DNA from: Ignavibacteriales bacterium
Lineage (GTDB): Bacteria; Bacteroidota; Ignavibacteria; UBA10030; UBA8401
DNA length: 32,595 nt
Assembly: GCA_026390635.1 (NCBI GenBank)
Contig: JAPLFO010000155.1
Location: forward strand, 1-32,595
Direction: 5' to 3'
Below, one piece after another: positions 1 through 8,122 of this stretch; position 1 is the stretch's first letter, and every line of letters begins with the position of its first letter. The notes beneath the pieces were generated by a model. It ran no database searches. It had not been told where the DNA came from and was given only the letters and a program-made list of their open reading frames with translations. The translations under genes were made by a program, and so were the position numbers.

Positions 1-239
1 ATCCGAATCCTTTCAATCCCAGCACAAGGTTCACATATCAACTAGGCGGATCGGGATTTGTCTCGGTCAAGATCTATGATGTACTGGGCCGGGAAGTGGC
101 GACGCTTGTCAACGAAGTCCAGCAAGCCGGCACATACGCTGCAACATGGAACGCAACCGGCAATGGTTCCGGAATTTACTTCTGCACACTGCAGGCTGGT
201 GCCTTCAGTGAGACCAAGAAAATGCTTTTGATGAAATAG
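1..239 (+). CDS. C-terminal fragment of a T9SS-secreted protein (sorting domain only)
   Basis: An open frame enters from the left edge (first full codon at 3) and stops at 237-239, giving 78 residues. It begins PNPFNPSTRFTYQL and continues with the KIYDVLGREVATLV and GIYFCTLQAG blocks and a basic end (TKKMLLMK). This is the standard type A T9SS C-terminal sorting domain, the signal that takes a cargo protein across the outer membrane and is then removed or attached to the surface. The cargo part lies outside the window, so its function is unknown. Its position beside another T9SS protein suggests it belongs to the same polysaccharide locus, which is inference. Confidence 0.85.
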   Translation, partial: PNPFNPSTRFTYQLGGSGFVSVKIYDVLGREVATLVNEVQQAGTYAATWNATGNGSGIYFCTLQAGAFSETKKMLLMK

Positions 240-260
240 GGGCATTCGTCTTTCGTAATC

Positions 261-290
261 GAAGGGCTGAGATCACATGCTCAGCCCTTC
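261..290 (+). terminator. Hairpin terminator candidate after the left-edge gene
   Basis: A perfect 11-bp inverted repeat (GAAGGGCTGAG / CTCAGCCCTTC) encloses an 8-nt loop, 22 bases after the stop codon of the left-edge gene. The sequence that follows is pyrimidine-rich but has no uninterrupted T run, so termination efficiency is uncertain. Confidence 0.6.
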
Positions 291-376
291 GTCGTTCTCT
301 GCCTTTGTTGATGAAAGGTGCGAACAGAAAAATCCAAGTACAAAAAGACGTTCGGTCCTATATCTCGATGAAAAAT

Positions 377-389
377 GGAATAGCATTCC
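377..389. promoter_or_regulatory. Short palindrome just upstream of a ribosome binding site
   Basis: GGAAT-AGC-ATTCC is a perfect 5+3+5 inverted repeat that ends three bases before the AAGGA Shine-Dalgarno of the gene starting at 406. It could be an operator or a small leader hairpin. Nothing in the sequence identifies its ligand. Confidence 0.2.
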
Positions 390-405
390 CTAAGGATAGA
401 TAATC

Positions 406-1488
406 GTGTATAAAACTGCCCTTTGTATTGTTCTTCTAGCCAGCCCTCTTGTGGCATTCTCCCAGGTTATTCTCGAAGCTGATGGACCGGGCAATACGTA
501 TGAATTGATTTGCAGTGTCCTGGCCCCGGGCAACGATGCGGTAGAAAACCCTGAGTGTATCCATCCAGCATTCGGCAGACACATTGCAGAGATATGGGAC
601 GCCGATTTAAATCAATACGTTTTTGAGTTCTATTCTCATGTAACACCGGATAACGATCGCTGCATCAATCTGGACAGGCAGCGGATTGAAATTAAAACCT
701 ACGAACCGTCTCCCGACAATCTGAAAGGTATCGTGGGCGAGACGATTACTTACAAATGGAAGTTCAAACTGCCCGTTGGGTTTCAACCTTCGAGCAGTTT
801 CACCCATATTCATCAGATAAAGGCCGTGGGAGGCAACGACGGAGACCCCTTGTTTACCTTGACACCGAGGAAGGGCTCGCCGAACAAACTGGAACTTATC
901 CATGACAATACAACAAAGATCGCGACCGTAAATTTGTCATTGTTCGAAGGAGTATGGGTACAGTGCACAGAGGTGATAAAAGTCGGTTCGGCGGGAACCT
1001 ATTCAATCGTGATTAAAAAAGTGGCTGATGGGACGACCATTCTATCGTATAGCAGCTCCGGGATCATGACTATCCGTTCTGACAACAATTTTATCCGGCC
1101 GAAATGGGGAATATATCGGAGTCTGGACCATCCATCGGATCTTCGCGATGAAGCAGTGCGTTTTGCCGGTTTCTCAATTCAAGAAGGCGCGACCGGAGTC
1201 AAGCGGTCAGAAGCAGCAGCTCCGGAAAAAATATTCCTGCAGCAGAACTATCCTAATCCCTTCAATCCTTCAACAATCATCAGTTATCAGATTTCCGCAC
1301 CGGCACATATTCAATTGGCAATATATGATTGCCTGGGGAGAGTGGTGGACGTCTTGGTTGATCGGGCCCAATCTGCCGGCTATTTTCAAACAACATGGGA
1401 TGCATCCCGCCATCCCGGCGGAGTATATCTGTGCCGGCTTCACATAGGTGACTACATGGCGTCGAGGAAGATACTCTTATTGAAATAG
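406..1488 (+). CDS. Secreted beta-jelly-roll protein with T9SS sorting domain; possible polysaccharide lyase
   Basis: This 360-residue protein has an N-terminal signal peptide (about 1-19, ending AFSQ), a single globular domain (about 25-265) and a T9SS type A sorting domain (about 276-360, NYPNPFNPST at 281-290). The GTG start is preceded by AAGGA with a 9-nt gap; a nearby upstream ATG runs into a stop. The globular part has a pattern seen in concanavalin-type lyase folds such as PL7, PL13 and PL20. It has a basic/acidic strand (RQRIEIK, 91-97), a central H-I-H-Q strand (134-137) and a late K-W-G-I-Y-R strand (233-238). These would line the cleft of a jelly-roll lyase. It lies just before the regulator and lyases of a uronate-polymer locus, so a surface endo-lyase or binding protein is likely. 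I cannot assign it to a named family. Confidence 0.7.
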   Translation: MYKTALCIVLLASPLVAFSQVILEADGPGNTYELICSVLAPGNDAVENPECIHPAFGRHIAEIWDADLNQYVFEFYSHVTPDNDRCINLDRQRIEIKTYEPSPDNLKGIVGETITYKWKFKLPVGFQPSSSFTHIHQIKAVGGNDGDPLFTLTPRKGSPNKLELIHDNTTKIATVNLSLFEGVWVQCTEVIKVGSAGTYSIVIKKVADGTTILSYSSSGIMTIRSDNNFIRPKWGIYRSLDHPSDLRDEAVRFAGFSIQEGATGVKRSEAAAPEKIFLQQNYPNPFNPSTIISYQISAPAHIQLAIYDCLGRVVDVLVDRAQSAGYFQTTWDASRHPGGVYLCRLHIGDYMASRKILLLK

Positions 1489-1576
1489 CCGTGCTGCAGC
1501 GAATCAATGGGCTTGCGATGAACACAATAGGCGCACAGAAATCCGGAATACTGCCGACAAAAGAGGGCTTTTTTGC

Positions 1577-1605
1577 TTGACTTTTCCCAGAAGTAGTATT
1601 ATGTT
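1577..1605 (+). promoter_or_regulatory. Candidate promoter of the GntR regulator gene
   Basis: TTGACT at 1577-1582 and TATGTT at 1600-1605 are separated by 17 bases, about 45 bases upstream of the regulator start. This resembles a sigma-70 promoter. Bacteroidota-type promoters differ, so the assignment is tentative. Confidence 0.35.
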
Positions 1606-1624
1606 CTTGTAACATGTATGACAT
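1601..1624. promoter_or_regulatory. Overlapping dyads, candidate autoregulatory operator
   Basis: Two overlapping perfect inverted repeats lie here. ATGTT-N5-AACAT covers 1601-1615 and ATGT-ATG-ACAT covers 1614-1624. The second has the TGT-N3-ACA spacing typical of operators for FadR-subfamily GntR regulators. It sits immediately downstream of the candidate -10 element and 24 bases before the regulator gene. Autoregulation is an inference. Confidence 0.4.
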
Positions 1625-1647
1625 CATTCATCAATCTTCCATGACCC

Positions 1648-2370
1648 ATGTTCACGCCTATAGCAAGCCGGGAACCGTTGAGCAAGACGGTTGCCGCCAA
1701 AATTGAAGAAGCGATCAGGGAACGGCATCTGAGCACCGGAGACCGGCTTCCGTCGGAGCATGAGATGTGCGACCAATTCGGTGTCAGCCGTACTGCCGTG
1801 CGCGAAGCATTGCGGATGTTGAGTGCGCGAGGTCTGATTTCCATTCAAAAAGGGAAGGGAAATTTCGTCAAAGATCTCTCTGTGGATACCGTCACGGATT
1901 CACTCCAATTGTATCTGCGAACCAACACGAAGCATGGATTTGTGATCGACGTCGTACGTGCACGGCAGATTATCGAACCGTCAATCGCTGCAGCAGCTGC
2001 AGTCAATCGGACGGAAGAAGACGTCGTCAAACTGCGCGGTGATATCGACCAGCTTTGCCGCTGCAACGAAGATTTTGAAAAGTTGGCAGCTTTGGATATG
2101 CAGTTTCACCTCGATATTGCCGTAGCGTCACACAATACACTCATGCCGCTTATTCTCGATCCCATTCACAAGCTGCTTCCCAATATTAAAAGCTCGATCT
2201 ATAAAACCGTTGATGAGGCCCGGGATTCTGCGGTCGAATATCATTCAAAAATCCTGAATGCTATCATCCAACGAAGTCCAGGCAAAGCCCATCGTGAAAT
2301 GACAACGCATCTGGCAATCGCAGAAGAACATGCGCTACGCATGATACGGGCCAATGCTCTAAAAGAATAG
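1648..2370 (+). CDS. FadR-subfamily GntR transcriptional regulator (FCD domain)
   Basis: This is a 240-residue protein. An N-terminal winged helix-turn-helix (about 9-75) carries the GntR hallmark RLPSEHEMCDQFGVSRTAVRE, which I split as RLPSEHEM and GVSRTAVREALR. A C-terminal all-helical FCD ligand-binding domain (about 95-230) follows. The metal/ligand-binding residues of FCD domains are present: D150, H154, H199 and H221. FadR-type regulators with this layout sense sugar acids such as gluconate, hexuronates or KDG-type intermediates and usually repress their target operons. The gene sits at the head of the uronate catabolic genes, so it probably controls the locus with a pathway intermediate as effector. 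Dyads at 1601-1624 and 16021-16033 are candidate binding sites. No good Shine-Dalgarno precedes the ATG at 1648, so the start is only moderately certain. Confidence 0.88.
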   Translation: MFTPIASREPLSKTVAAKIEEAIRERHLSTGDRLPSEHEMCDQFGVSRTAVREALRMLSARGLISIQKGKGNFVKDLSVDTVTDSLQLYLRTNTKHGFVIDVVRARQIIEPSIAAAAAVNRTEEDVVKLRGDIDQLCRCNEDFEKLAALDMQFHLDIAVASHNTLMPLILDPIHKLLPNIKSSIYKTVDEARDSAVEYHSKILNAIIQRSPGKAHREMTTHLAIAEEHALRMIRANALKE

Positions 2371-2383
2371 TCCGACTTCCGCC

Positions 2384-2408
2384 GATAGCGCCCGGCATTC
2401 ACGCTATC
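2384..2408. promoter_or_regulatory. Inverted repeat between regulator and reductase genes
   Basis: GATAGCG and CGCTATC form a perfect 7-bp inverted repeat with an 11-nt loop, 14 bases after the regulator stop codon. There is no T run, so it could be a weak terminator, an mRNA-processing hairpin or an operator for the downstream pair of genes. Confidence 0.3.
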
Positions 2409-2477
2409 ATGAAAGTGATTCGCGCTGCACAGAGAGTACCATCCCTTATTGCCACATCAATTCTTAAAGGACTTTCG

Positions 2478-3233
2478 ATGAAAGAACTAATGAACAAGGT
2501 CGCTCTTGTTACCGGCGGTGCGCGCGATATCGGCCGCCAAGTATCGCTGAAACTTGCCGCCCAGGGTGCCGCAGTCGCTGTGAACTACTTTGACAATCCG
2601 GCGGATGCTCAGGAAACCATTAAGGCGATCGTGGACACCGGAGGCAAAGCGGTCGCTATTCAGGGCGACATGACAAAGTTTGCCGATGCACAGCGGCTGG
2701 TCGAAGAAACGCAGAAGACGTTCGGTGCTATGATCGATATTCTCGTCAACGTTGCAGGCGGGCTAATGGGCCGTCATACGGTACTTGAAATGGAAGAATC
2801 GTTCTGGGATGCCGTGATGAATGTGAATCTAAAGAGCGTCTTCCTTGTCACAAAAGCAGTTCTGCCTTACATGAATGACGGCGGAGCCATCGTCAATTTC
2901 TCAACACAGGCGACACACGACGGCGGCGGTCCGGGTGCCATTGCCTATGCGTCGGCCAAAGGCGGCGTTCTTGTCTTCACCCGCGGACTGGCGAAAGAAT
3001 TGGCTCCAAAAAAGATCCGCGTGAATGCGGTATCTCCCGGAATGATCAACACAACATTCCACAACACATTTACCAAGCCCGAAGTACGTCAGCGCGTTGC
3101 GTCCATGACGCCGCTGGGACGTGAAGGCGAGGCGCACGAAGTCGCAGATCTTGTGCTCTTCCTTGCATCGGAACGCTCCTCATTTATCAACGGCGAAACT
3201 ATTCAGATCAACGGCGGCATTTTCTTCGCATGA
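2478..3233 (+). CDS. SDR oxidoreductase, probable DEH (4-deoxy-L-erythro-5-hexoseulose uronate) reductase
   Basis: This 251-residue short-chain dehydrogenase has a nucleotide-binding motif TGGARDIGR (12-20), catalytic S142, and the Y157-A-S-A-K161 pair. Its NAVSPGMI segment and C-terminal NGETIQINGG are typical of classical SDRs. In alginate pathways an SDR of this type reduces DEH, the open-chain form of unsaturated monouronate, to 2-keto-3-deoxygluconate with NAD(P)H. The frame is open from an earlier ATG at 2409, but AAAGGA at 2466-2471 fits ATG 2478, where the Rossmann fold begins. The stop overlaps the PL17 start (ATGA), so the two are translationally coupled, linking the reductase to alginate lyase. 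The substrate is inferred from this context; another keto-uronate is possible. Confidence 0.82.
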   Translation: MKELMNKVALVTGGARDIGRQVSLKLAAQGAAVAVNYFDNPADAQETIKAIVDTGGKAVAIQGDMTKFADAQRLVEETQKTFGAMIDILVNVAGGLMGRHTVLEMEESFWDAVMNVNLKSVFLVTKAVLPYMNDGGAIVNFSTQATHDGGGPGAIAYASAKGGVLVFTRGLAKELAPKKIRVNAVSPGMINTTFHNTFTKPEVRQRVASMTPLGREGEAHEVADLVLFLASERSSFINGETIQINGGIFFA

Positions 3234-5413
3234 AAATACGAATCCTTCTATTCGCATCGCTGATCTTGCCCTCACTATTGTTGGGCGCAGACGAGCGGCC
3301 GTGCATGGTCTTTACGGGGCAGGACACGCGCCTGATCCGGGAAAACCTGGGCAAATATCCGATGTTCGATTCCGTTTTTGTGCAGGCAAAATCGCAGGTG
3401 GAACGGGCGCTGGCGGTCCCGATGGACGTGCCGCTGCCCAAAGACGCCGGCGGATACACGCACGAACGTCATAAGCAAAACTACACGGAAATGTACCTGG
3501 CCGGATTGCTTTACTCGGTGACCGGCGAAGAACGGTATGCCGTATTTGTCCGGGAGATGCTGCGGAAATATGCAGCATTGTATCCTACGCTGGGAGAACA
3601 TCCGGCGCGGGCGGGTGAATCAGCCGGCCGTCTCTTCTGGCAGTCGCTGAATGAGACTGTCTGGTTGATGCATGCATCGCAGGCATATGACTTCATCTAC
3701 AACTGGTTGAAGCCTGCCGACCGGGAGCTGTTCGAAAAGAACATTTTCAGGCCGATGACGGAATTCTTCACGGTCGATCGTGTCAGCGAACACGACAGGA
3801 TTCATAATCACGGCACTTGGATGGTAGCAGCTGTCGGTATGGCAGGCTATGCGATGAGGGATCAGGACCTTGTCGATAAAGCACTATACGGAACGAAAAA
3901 GGATTCCTCTGCCGGATTTCTGAAACAGGTTGAACAACTGTTCTCTCCCGATGGTTTCTACACAGAAGGGCTCTACTATTTCCGTTACGCCATCATGCCG
4001 TTCATTCTTTTTGCACAGGCCATCGAGAACAATCAGCCGGGATTGAAAATCTTTGAGTATAGAGACCAGATTTTCAGGAAGGCGGTATATACCGGCCTTC
4101 AGTTGACCAACATGAACGGCGACTTCTTTCCGATTAATGATGCAATGAAGGAAAAAAATTACCGCTCTCCCGAAGTGATCCTCGCACTTGCGATCATCTA
4201 CCAGCGGTATGGTCAAGATCCGGCACTATTGTCCATCGCGAAGCAGCAGGGAAGCGTCGCACTGCTGGGTGCGGGAGTGTCTGTCGCAAAAGCTCTTACT
4301 ATAGAAAAAAAACCGCCGCTCTTTCCATATCGCAGCATGGAATTCACCGACGGTGAACGCGGTGATGAAGGCGGTTTTGCGGTGCTTCGCAGCGGCAGCC
4401 AGGATGATCAACTCGTCGTCGGCTTGAAATATACCGGGCACGGATTGTCGCACGGGCACTATGACAAGCTGAGCATACTTGCCTATGACGCCGGCCATGA
4501 AATTCTGCAGGACTACGGCGCTGCGCGATTCATGAATGTCGAATCCAAGTTCGGCGGCAGATATTTGCCGGAGACGAAGGCATTCGCAATGCAATCAATC
4601 GCGCACAACACTGTTGTGGTGGACGAAAAATCGCACTACGACGAGAAAATCAGTATCTCTGAAAAACAACATGGAGACAGACAATATTTCCATGCCGAGA
4701 ATCCGGATTTTCAGGTGACAAGCGCAACTTGCACGACAGCGTATCCCGGAGTTGCGATGCAGCGGACAATGGCGATGATCCGCGATGAAAAGAATTCAAA
4801 ACCGGTTGTTCTCGATCTTTTCCGTGTTGTCTCCGATAGGGAACACCAGTATGACCTGCCGTTCTATTATGTGGGACAATTCCTCTACAGCTCTGTGCCG
4901 TACACAGCGTACGACAAGAAACGGACGACGGTCGGATCTGCCAATGGATATCAGTATCTCTGGAAGGAAGCAGAAGGGAAACCCTCGGGTCCGGTAAAGT
5001 TTTCCTGGCTGAACGGCAGCCGCTACTATACCGTGACCGCATCGTCCGATACGGGGATAGAGGTCGTATTTGCGCGCATCGGTGCGACAGACCCGAATTT
5101 TAATCTGCGGCCTGAAGGTGCAGTGATACTCCGGAACAGGACCCGCAGCGCGGTCTTTGCATCGGTCATAGAACCGCATGGACTCTGGGACGGTAACAAA
5201 GAGATCTCCCGCGATGCGTACGGCGGAGTCGCTTCGGTCGCGGTGTCGGCTTCCACGGCGGAAGGCACAGTTGTCCAGGTGCTTTGGAAAGATGGACGAG
5301 TCTGGACGGTACTGGTCTCTAATCAGGACTCAGCGCCCGCGAAACGTCACTCAATTCAATCGGGCGCCCGGAATTATGAGTGGACCGGCGACGCTGCAAT
5401 TGTGAAATACTAG
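3230..5413 (+). CDS. PL17 family alginate lyase (exo-acting oligoalginate lyase)
   Basis: This 727-residue protein has a signal peptide (about 1-20) and no T9SS tail, so it is probably periplasmic. The N-terminal (alpha/alpha) toroid (about 40-360) carries the N193-H194-G-T-W motif and D241-GFYTEGLYYFRY with Tyr at 249, 250 and 253. The C-terminal heparinase II/III-like beta-sandwich (about 375-725) has SHGHYDK with H408 and H410. PL17 enzymes use an Asn/His pair and a Tyr from the toroid plus a sandwich His, with exolytic beta-elimination releasing unsaturated monouronate from oligoalginate. The length is normal for the family. The start overlaps the upstream SDR stop by four bases. The product would feed KdgF and DEH reductase encoded on either side. 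PL17 activity on mannuronate-rich oligomers is known; substrate preference here is not visible. Confidence 0.92.
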   Translation: MKIRILLFASLILPSLLLGADERPCMVFTGQDTRLIRENLGKYPMFDSVFVQAKSQVERALAVPMDVPLPKDAGGYTHERHKQNYTEMYLAGLLYSVTGEERYAVFVREMLRKYAALYPTLGEHPARAGESAGRLFWQSLNETVWLMHASQAYDFIYNWLKPADRELFEKNIFRPMTEFFTVDRVSEHDRIHNHGTWMVAAVGMAGYAMRDQDLVDKALYGTKKDSSAGFLKQVEQLFSPDGFYTEGLYYFRYAIMPFILFAQAIENNQPGLKIFEYRDQIFRKAVYTGLQLTNMNGDFFPINDAMKEKNYRSPEVILALAIIYQRYGQDPALLSIAKQQGSVALLGAGVSVAKALTIEKKPPLFPYRSMEFTDGERGDEGGFAVLRSGSQDDQLVVGLKYTGHGLSHGHYDKLSILAYDAGHEILQDYGAARFMNVESKFGGRYLPETKAFAMQSIAHNTVVVDEKSHYDEKISISEKQHGDRQYFHAENPDFQVTSATCTTAYPGVAMQRTMAMIRDEKNSKPVVLDLFRVVSDREHQYDLPFYYVGQFLYSSVPYTAYDKKRTTVGSANGYQYLWKEAEGKPSGPVKFSWLNGSRYYTVTASSDTGIEVVFARIGATDPNFNLRPEGAVILRNRTRSAVFASVIEPHGLWDGNKEISRDAYGGVASVAVSASTAEGTVVQVLWKDGRVWTVLVSNQDSAPAKRHSIQSGARNYEWTGDAAIVKY

Positions 5414-5456
5414 TCATTGTGCCTGTCACATAAGCAATGAATCAGAAAGGGTGCGT

Positions 5457-5798
5457 ATGGAAAAACAGAGTCCGTTGTTTGTGTTTGGTGAAGAAATCCC
5501 CTGGACGCCTGTCGGCGAAGGCGTCAATCGCAAGATTCTGGGGTACGGTCCTGATTTGATGATGGTAAGCGTTACTTTTAAGAAGGGCAGTATCGGCTAT
5601 GTGCATAAACACCCGCACCGTCAGGTCAGCTATGTCACTTCCGGATCGTTTGAAGTGAATATCGGCGGCGAGAAAAAGATACAAAAAACAGGTGATTGCT
5701 ACTATCTGCCTGCGGATGTCGAGCATGGAGTCGTTGCTCTTGAAGACTCGAGCCTGATCGACGTATTCACGCCCGTGCGGGAAGACTTCTTGAAGTAA
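5457..5798 (+). CDS. kdgF: KdgF-like cupin, unsaturated monouronate ring-opening (linearisation) protein
   Basis: This 113-residue single-domain cupin has metal-ligand candidates in H50-K-H52-P-H54-R-Q56 and H90. It ends with D102-V-F104-TPV-R108-EDF, the C-terminal signature of KdgF proteins, whose Asp, Phe and Arg line the active site. KdgF promotes conversion of 4,5-unsaturated uronate monomers from pectin or alginate into the linear ketonised form (DKI or DEH), which would otherwise form slowly. The ATG at 5457 has GAAAGG six bases upstream; the GTG at 5451 abuts that sequence and is unlikely. It lies 43 bases after the PL17 gene and before the transporter, as expected for a step between exo-lyase and reductase. 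Confidence 0.85.
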   Translation: MEKQSPLFVFGEEIPWTPVGEGVNRKILGYGPDLMMVSVTFKKGSIGYVHKHPHRQVSYVTSGSFEVNIGGEKKIQKTGDCYYLPADVEHGVVALEDSSLIDVFTPVREDFLK

Positions 5799-5824
5799 TG
5801 GGATCACGTCGTATGAAAGAATCT

Positions 5825-5916
5825 GGCCACAGAGATCACAGAGGACACAGAGGCTGTTGTGCCATGACGATTGGTTGGCACATATGATCGAGATATTCTC
5901 TGTGGACTCTGTGGCA
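5825..5916. repeat. Nested palindromic element with CACAGAG repeats
   Basis: The left arm (5825-5843) carries GCCACAGAG followed by CACAGAG. The right arm (5898-5916) is its near-perfect reverse complement, CTCTGTGG followed by CTCTGTGGCA. A second perfect 7-bp inverted repeat (TGTGCCA at 5858-5864, TGGCACA at 5876-5882) lies inside. The whole stretch could fold into one long two-tier hairpin and fills most of the gap between kdgF and the MFS gene. It looks like a dispersed MITE-like palindrome or extragenic repeat rather than a terminator, as no T run follows. Confidence 0.6.
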
Positions 5917-5933
5917 AAAGAAGGGAATCTTAG

Positions 5934-7205
5934 ATGAAAAAAGTTCGCGGGCTCCGGTGGTGGATTGTCGGATTGGTCGCGGCCGCAACGGTCGTCAACT
6001 ATATTCACCGGAGTTCACTCTCGGTGATGTGGCCCGATATTTCCAAAGAACTGGGCATGACAAAAGAGGACTATAGTGCCATCATTACGTCGTTCATGAT
6101 CTTTTATGCCATAGGACAGAGCGTGTCCGGCAAACTGTTTGACAAAATCGGGACGCGCTTGGGATTTGTGGTTTCCATCGTTGTCTGGTCCGTTTCTGCC
6201 GGCCTGCACAGCGTTGTATCATCGCTTGCGGGACTAAACATTGTGCGTGCAACGCTCGGCTTGGGTGAGGCGGGCAACTGGCCCGGCGCAGCGAAGTCGA
6301 ATGCCGAGTGGTTTCCGGCTAAAGAGCGGGCGTTGGCGCAAGGAATATTTAATGCCGGCGCATCACTGGGGGCGGTGATCGCCGCTCCGATGGTTGCGCT
6401 GATCTATGTCTATTTGGGCTGGAAGATCACTTTTGTGGTGATCTCTTTGTTCGGGCTTCTTTGGATAATTCCCTGGCTGTTTATGAATCGTGCAACTCCG
6501 GATAAGCATCCGTGGATCACTGACGAGGAACGATCCCTTATATTGTCCGATAGACCGAAAACAGGCGCTCCAGGTGAACAGGTTTTGGCCGTCCGTGCGC
6601 TGCTTGGATACAAGCAAACGTGGGCAATCGTCGTGTCGCGTTTTTTTGTCGACCCTGTCTGGTGGCTGTTTGTGAACTGGCTTCCCATCTATCTAGCGGA
6701 ACAATTCGGGTTCAATGTGAAAGAGATCGGCTACTTTGCATGGGTGCCGTATGTTGGTGCCGCGGCAGGAAGCCTTCTGGGCGGCTGGATATCCGGACAT
6801 TATATCGGCAAAGGATGGAGCGTGAATAAGGCGCGTAAGACCGTCATTGTTGCCGGTTCCATTGTGATGATGCCGGCATTGCTCGCATCAGCCTATGCGG
6901 CGACACCGATAGCTGCCGTCTGTATGATTGCGATCGTACTCTTCGGATTTCAGGTGGTAATCAACAACATCCAAACCTTGCCGTCTGACTATTTTTCCGG
7001 TGCCAACGTTGGTATGGTGGCGGGCCTGGGAGGTACGAGTGCGATCATCGGCGTCTTGATCACGAGCTGGCTGGTTCCAGCTATGACGAAAACCAGCTAC
7101 GTGCCTTTCTTTTTATTGGGCGCCTCGCTTGTTCCGCTCTCGCTCATTGCATTGTTCAGTCTTGGCGGTAGAGTGCAGAAGGTGGAAGTCAAAAAACCGG
7201 TGTAG
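5934..7205 (+). CDS. MFS transporter, anion:cation symporter family (ExuT-like uronate permease)
   Basis: This 423-residue protein has about 12 hydrophobic segments. The first helix carries the NYIHRSSLSVMWP stretch, close to the N-Y-x-D/H-R signature of ACS-family hexuronate permeases. GKLFDKIGTR (loop 2-3) is the MFS signature. GLGEAGNWPGAAKSNAEWFP in helix 4 is typical of ExuT/GudP-type sugar-acid carriers. Such proteins import hexuronates by proton symport across the inner membrane. Next to kdgF and kduD, the likely cargo is DEH, DKI or unsaturated/saturated monouronate. AAGAAGGG lies about ten bases before ATG 5934. The C-terminus is short and basic. Confidence 0.87.
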   Translation: MKKVRGLRWWIVGLVAAATVVNYIHRSSLSVMWPDISKELGMTKEDYSAIITSFMIFYAIGQSVSGKLFDKIGTRLGFVVSIVVWSVSAGLHSVVSSLAGLNIVRATLGLGEAGNWPGAAKSNAEWFPAKERALAQGIFNAGASLGAVIAAPMVALIYVYLGWKITFVVISLFGLLWIIPWLFMNRATPDKHPWITDEERSLILSDRPKTGAPGEQVLAVRALLGYKQTWAIVVSRFFVDPVWWLFVNWLPIYLAEQFGFNVKEIGYFAWVPYVGAAAGSLLGGWISGHYIGKGWSVNKARKTVIVAGSIVMMPALLASAYAATPIAAVCMIAIVLFGFQVVINNIQTLPSDYFSGANVGMVAGLGGTSAIIGVLITSWLVPAMTKTSYVPFFLLGASLVPLSLIALFSLGGRVQKVEVKKPV

Positions 7206-7314
7206 ATCATTTGCGGATGATGCTATTGGATAAGCCTTTCAAAAGCATGTGCAGCATGGATATTGAAGAATGTTGTTCCCATCACTGAGCCATTTATCGC
7301 AGAAAGGAAATACA

Positions 7315-8070
7315 ATGAGCACTCTTTTTGATCTCTCAGGAAAAACCGCTATTGTGACCGGAGCCAGTACCGGACTTGGTATGGGAATGACCCTCGGTCT
7401 TGCTGAGGCCGGTGCGGATATCGTTCTCGTGGATCACGTGGAAAGCGAAGAATCCGCCGCGCAGGTGCGCGCACTCGGCCGCAAAGCCGTGACGGTGAAA
7501 GCGAATCTGATGGAGATGTCGTCCATCTCCATGGTGATCGACAAAGCGATCGAGTCTTTCGGCAAGGTGGACATCCTTATCAATAATGCGGGCATCATCC
7601 GCCGTACGCCGGCCATCGATTTCAGCGAAAAAGATTGGGACGACGTGATGACCATAAATGCCAAGACGGTCTTCTTTCTCTCGCAGGCGGCTGCACGGGA
7701 TATGATGAAGCGAAAGTATGGCAAGATCATCAACATTGCTTCTCTGCTCGCGTTCCAGGGCGGCGTTATCGTTCCATCCTATGCTGCAAGTAAAGGCGCT
7801 GTCGCACAGGTGACCAAAGCACTGGCGAATGAATGGGCGCAGCACGGCATCACGATCAACGCAATCGCTCCGGGATATATGGCGACCAACAACACGAAAG
7901 CGCTTCGTGAAGACACCGGGCGCGAAAAAGCAATTCGTGAGCGGATCCCGGCGGGACGCTGGGGATTGCCGAGTGATCTGCAGGGTGCTGCCGTATTTCT
8001 GGCATCGACGGCGTCTGACTACGTCAATGGTCATGTGCTCGTGGTCGATGGCGGATGGCTTGCACGCTGA
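7315..8070 (+). CDS. kduD: 2-dehydro-3-deoxy-D-gluconate 5-dehydrogenase (KduD)
   Basis: This 251-residue classical SDR has TGASTGLG (15-22), NNAGIIRR, S143, Y156-AAS-K160 and the long KduD signature NAIAPGYMATNNTKALR. It ends VVDGGWLAR. KduD interconverts 2,5-diketo-3-deoxygluconate (DKII) and KDG with NAD(H) in pectin and glycosaminoglycan uronate degradation; some homologues also reduce DEH. The open frame extends to a TTG at 7270, but AAAGGA (7303-7308) and the usual N-terminus favour ATG 7315. The isomerase KduI, which normally makes its substrate, is not in this window. With the SDR at 2478 it gives the locus two possible routes to KDG. Confidence 0.92.
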   Translation: MSTLFDLSGKTAIVTGASTGLGMGMTLGLAEAGADIVLVDHVESEESAAQVRALGRKAVTVKANLMEMSSISMVIDKAIESFGKVDILINNAGIIRRTPAIDFSEKDWDDVMTINAKTVFFLSQAAARDMMKRKYGKIINIASLLAFQGGVIVPSYAASKGAVAQVTKALANEWAQHGITINAIAPGYMATNNTKALREDTGREKAIRERIPAGRWGLPSDLQGAAVFLASTASDYVNGHVLVVDGGWLAR

Positions 8071-8122
8071 ACAAACCCTGACGGTCACCGGGCGAAGCCG
8101 AGGTGATCTCCACCACAAAATA

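Noticed and set aside
7336-8118. Minus-strand open frame of 260 residues opposite kduD
   Set aside because: It lies fully antisense to a clear KduD gene and its translation is rich in Arg, His and Cys without protein-like pattern.
7829-8122. N-terminal extension of the esterase frame into kduD
   Set aside because: The extension is Arg/Ser-rich, overlaps kduD in another frame and would bury the signal peptide that begins near 8123-8141.
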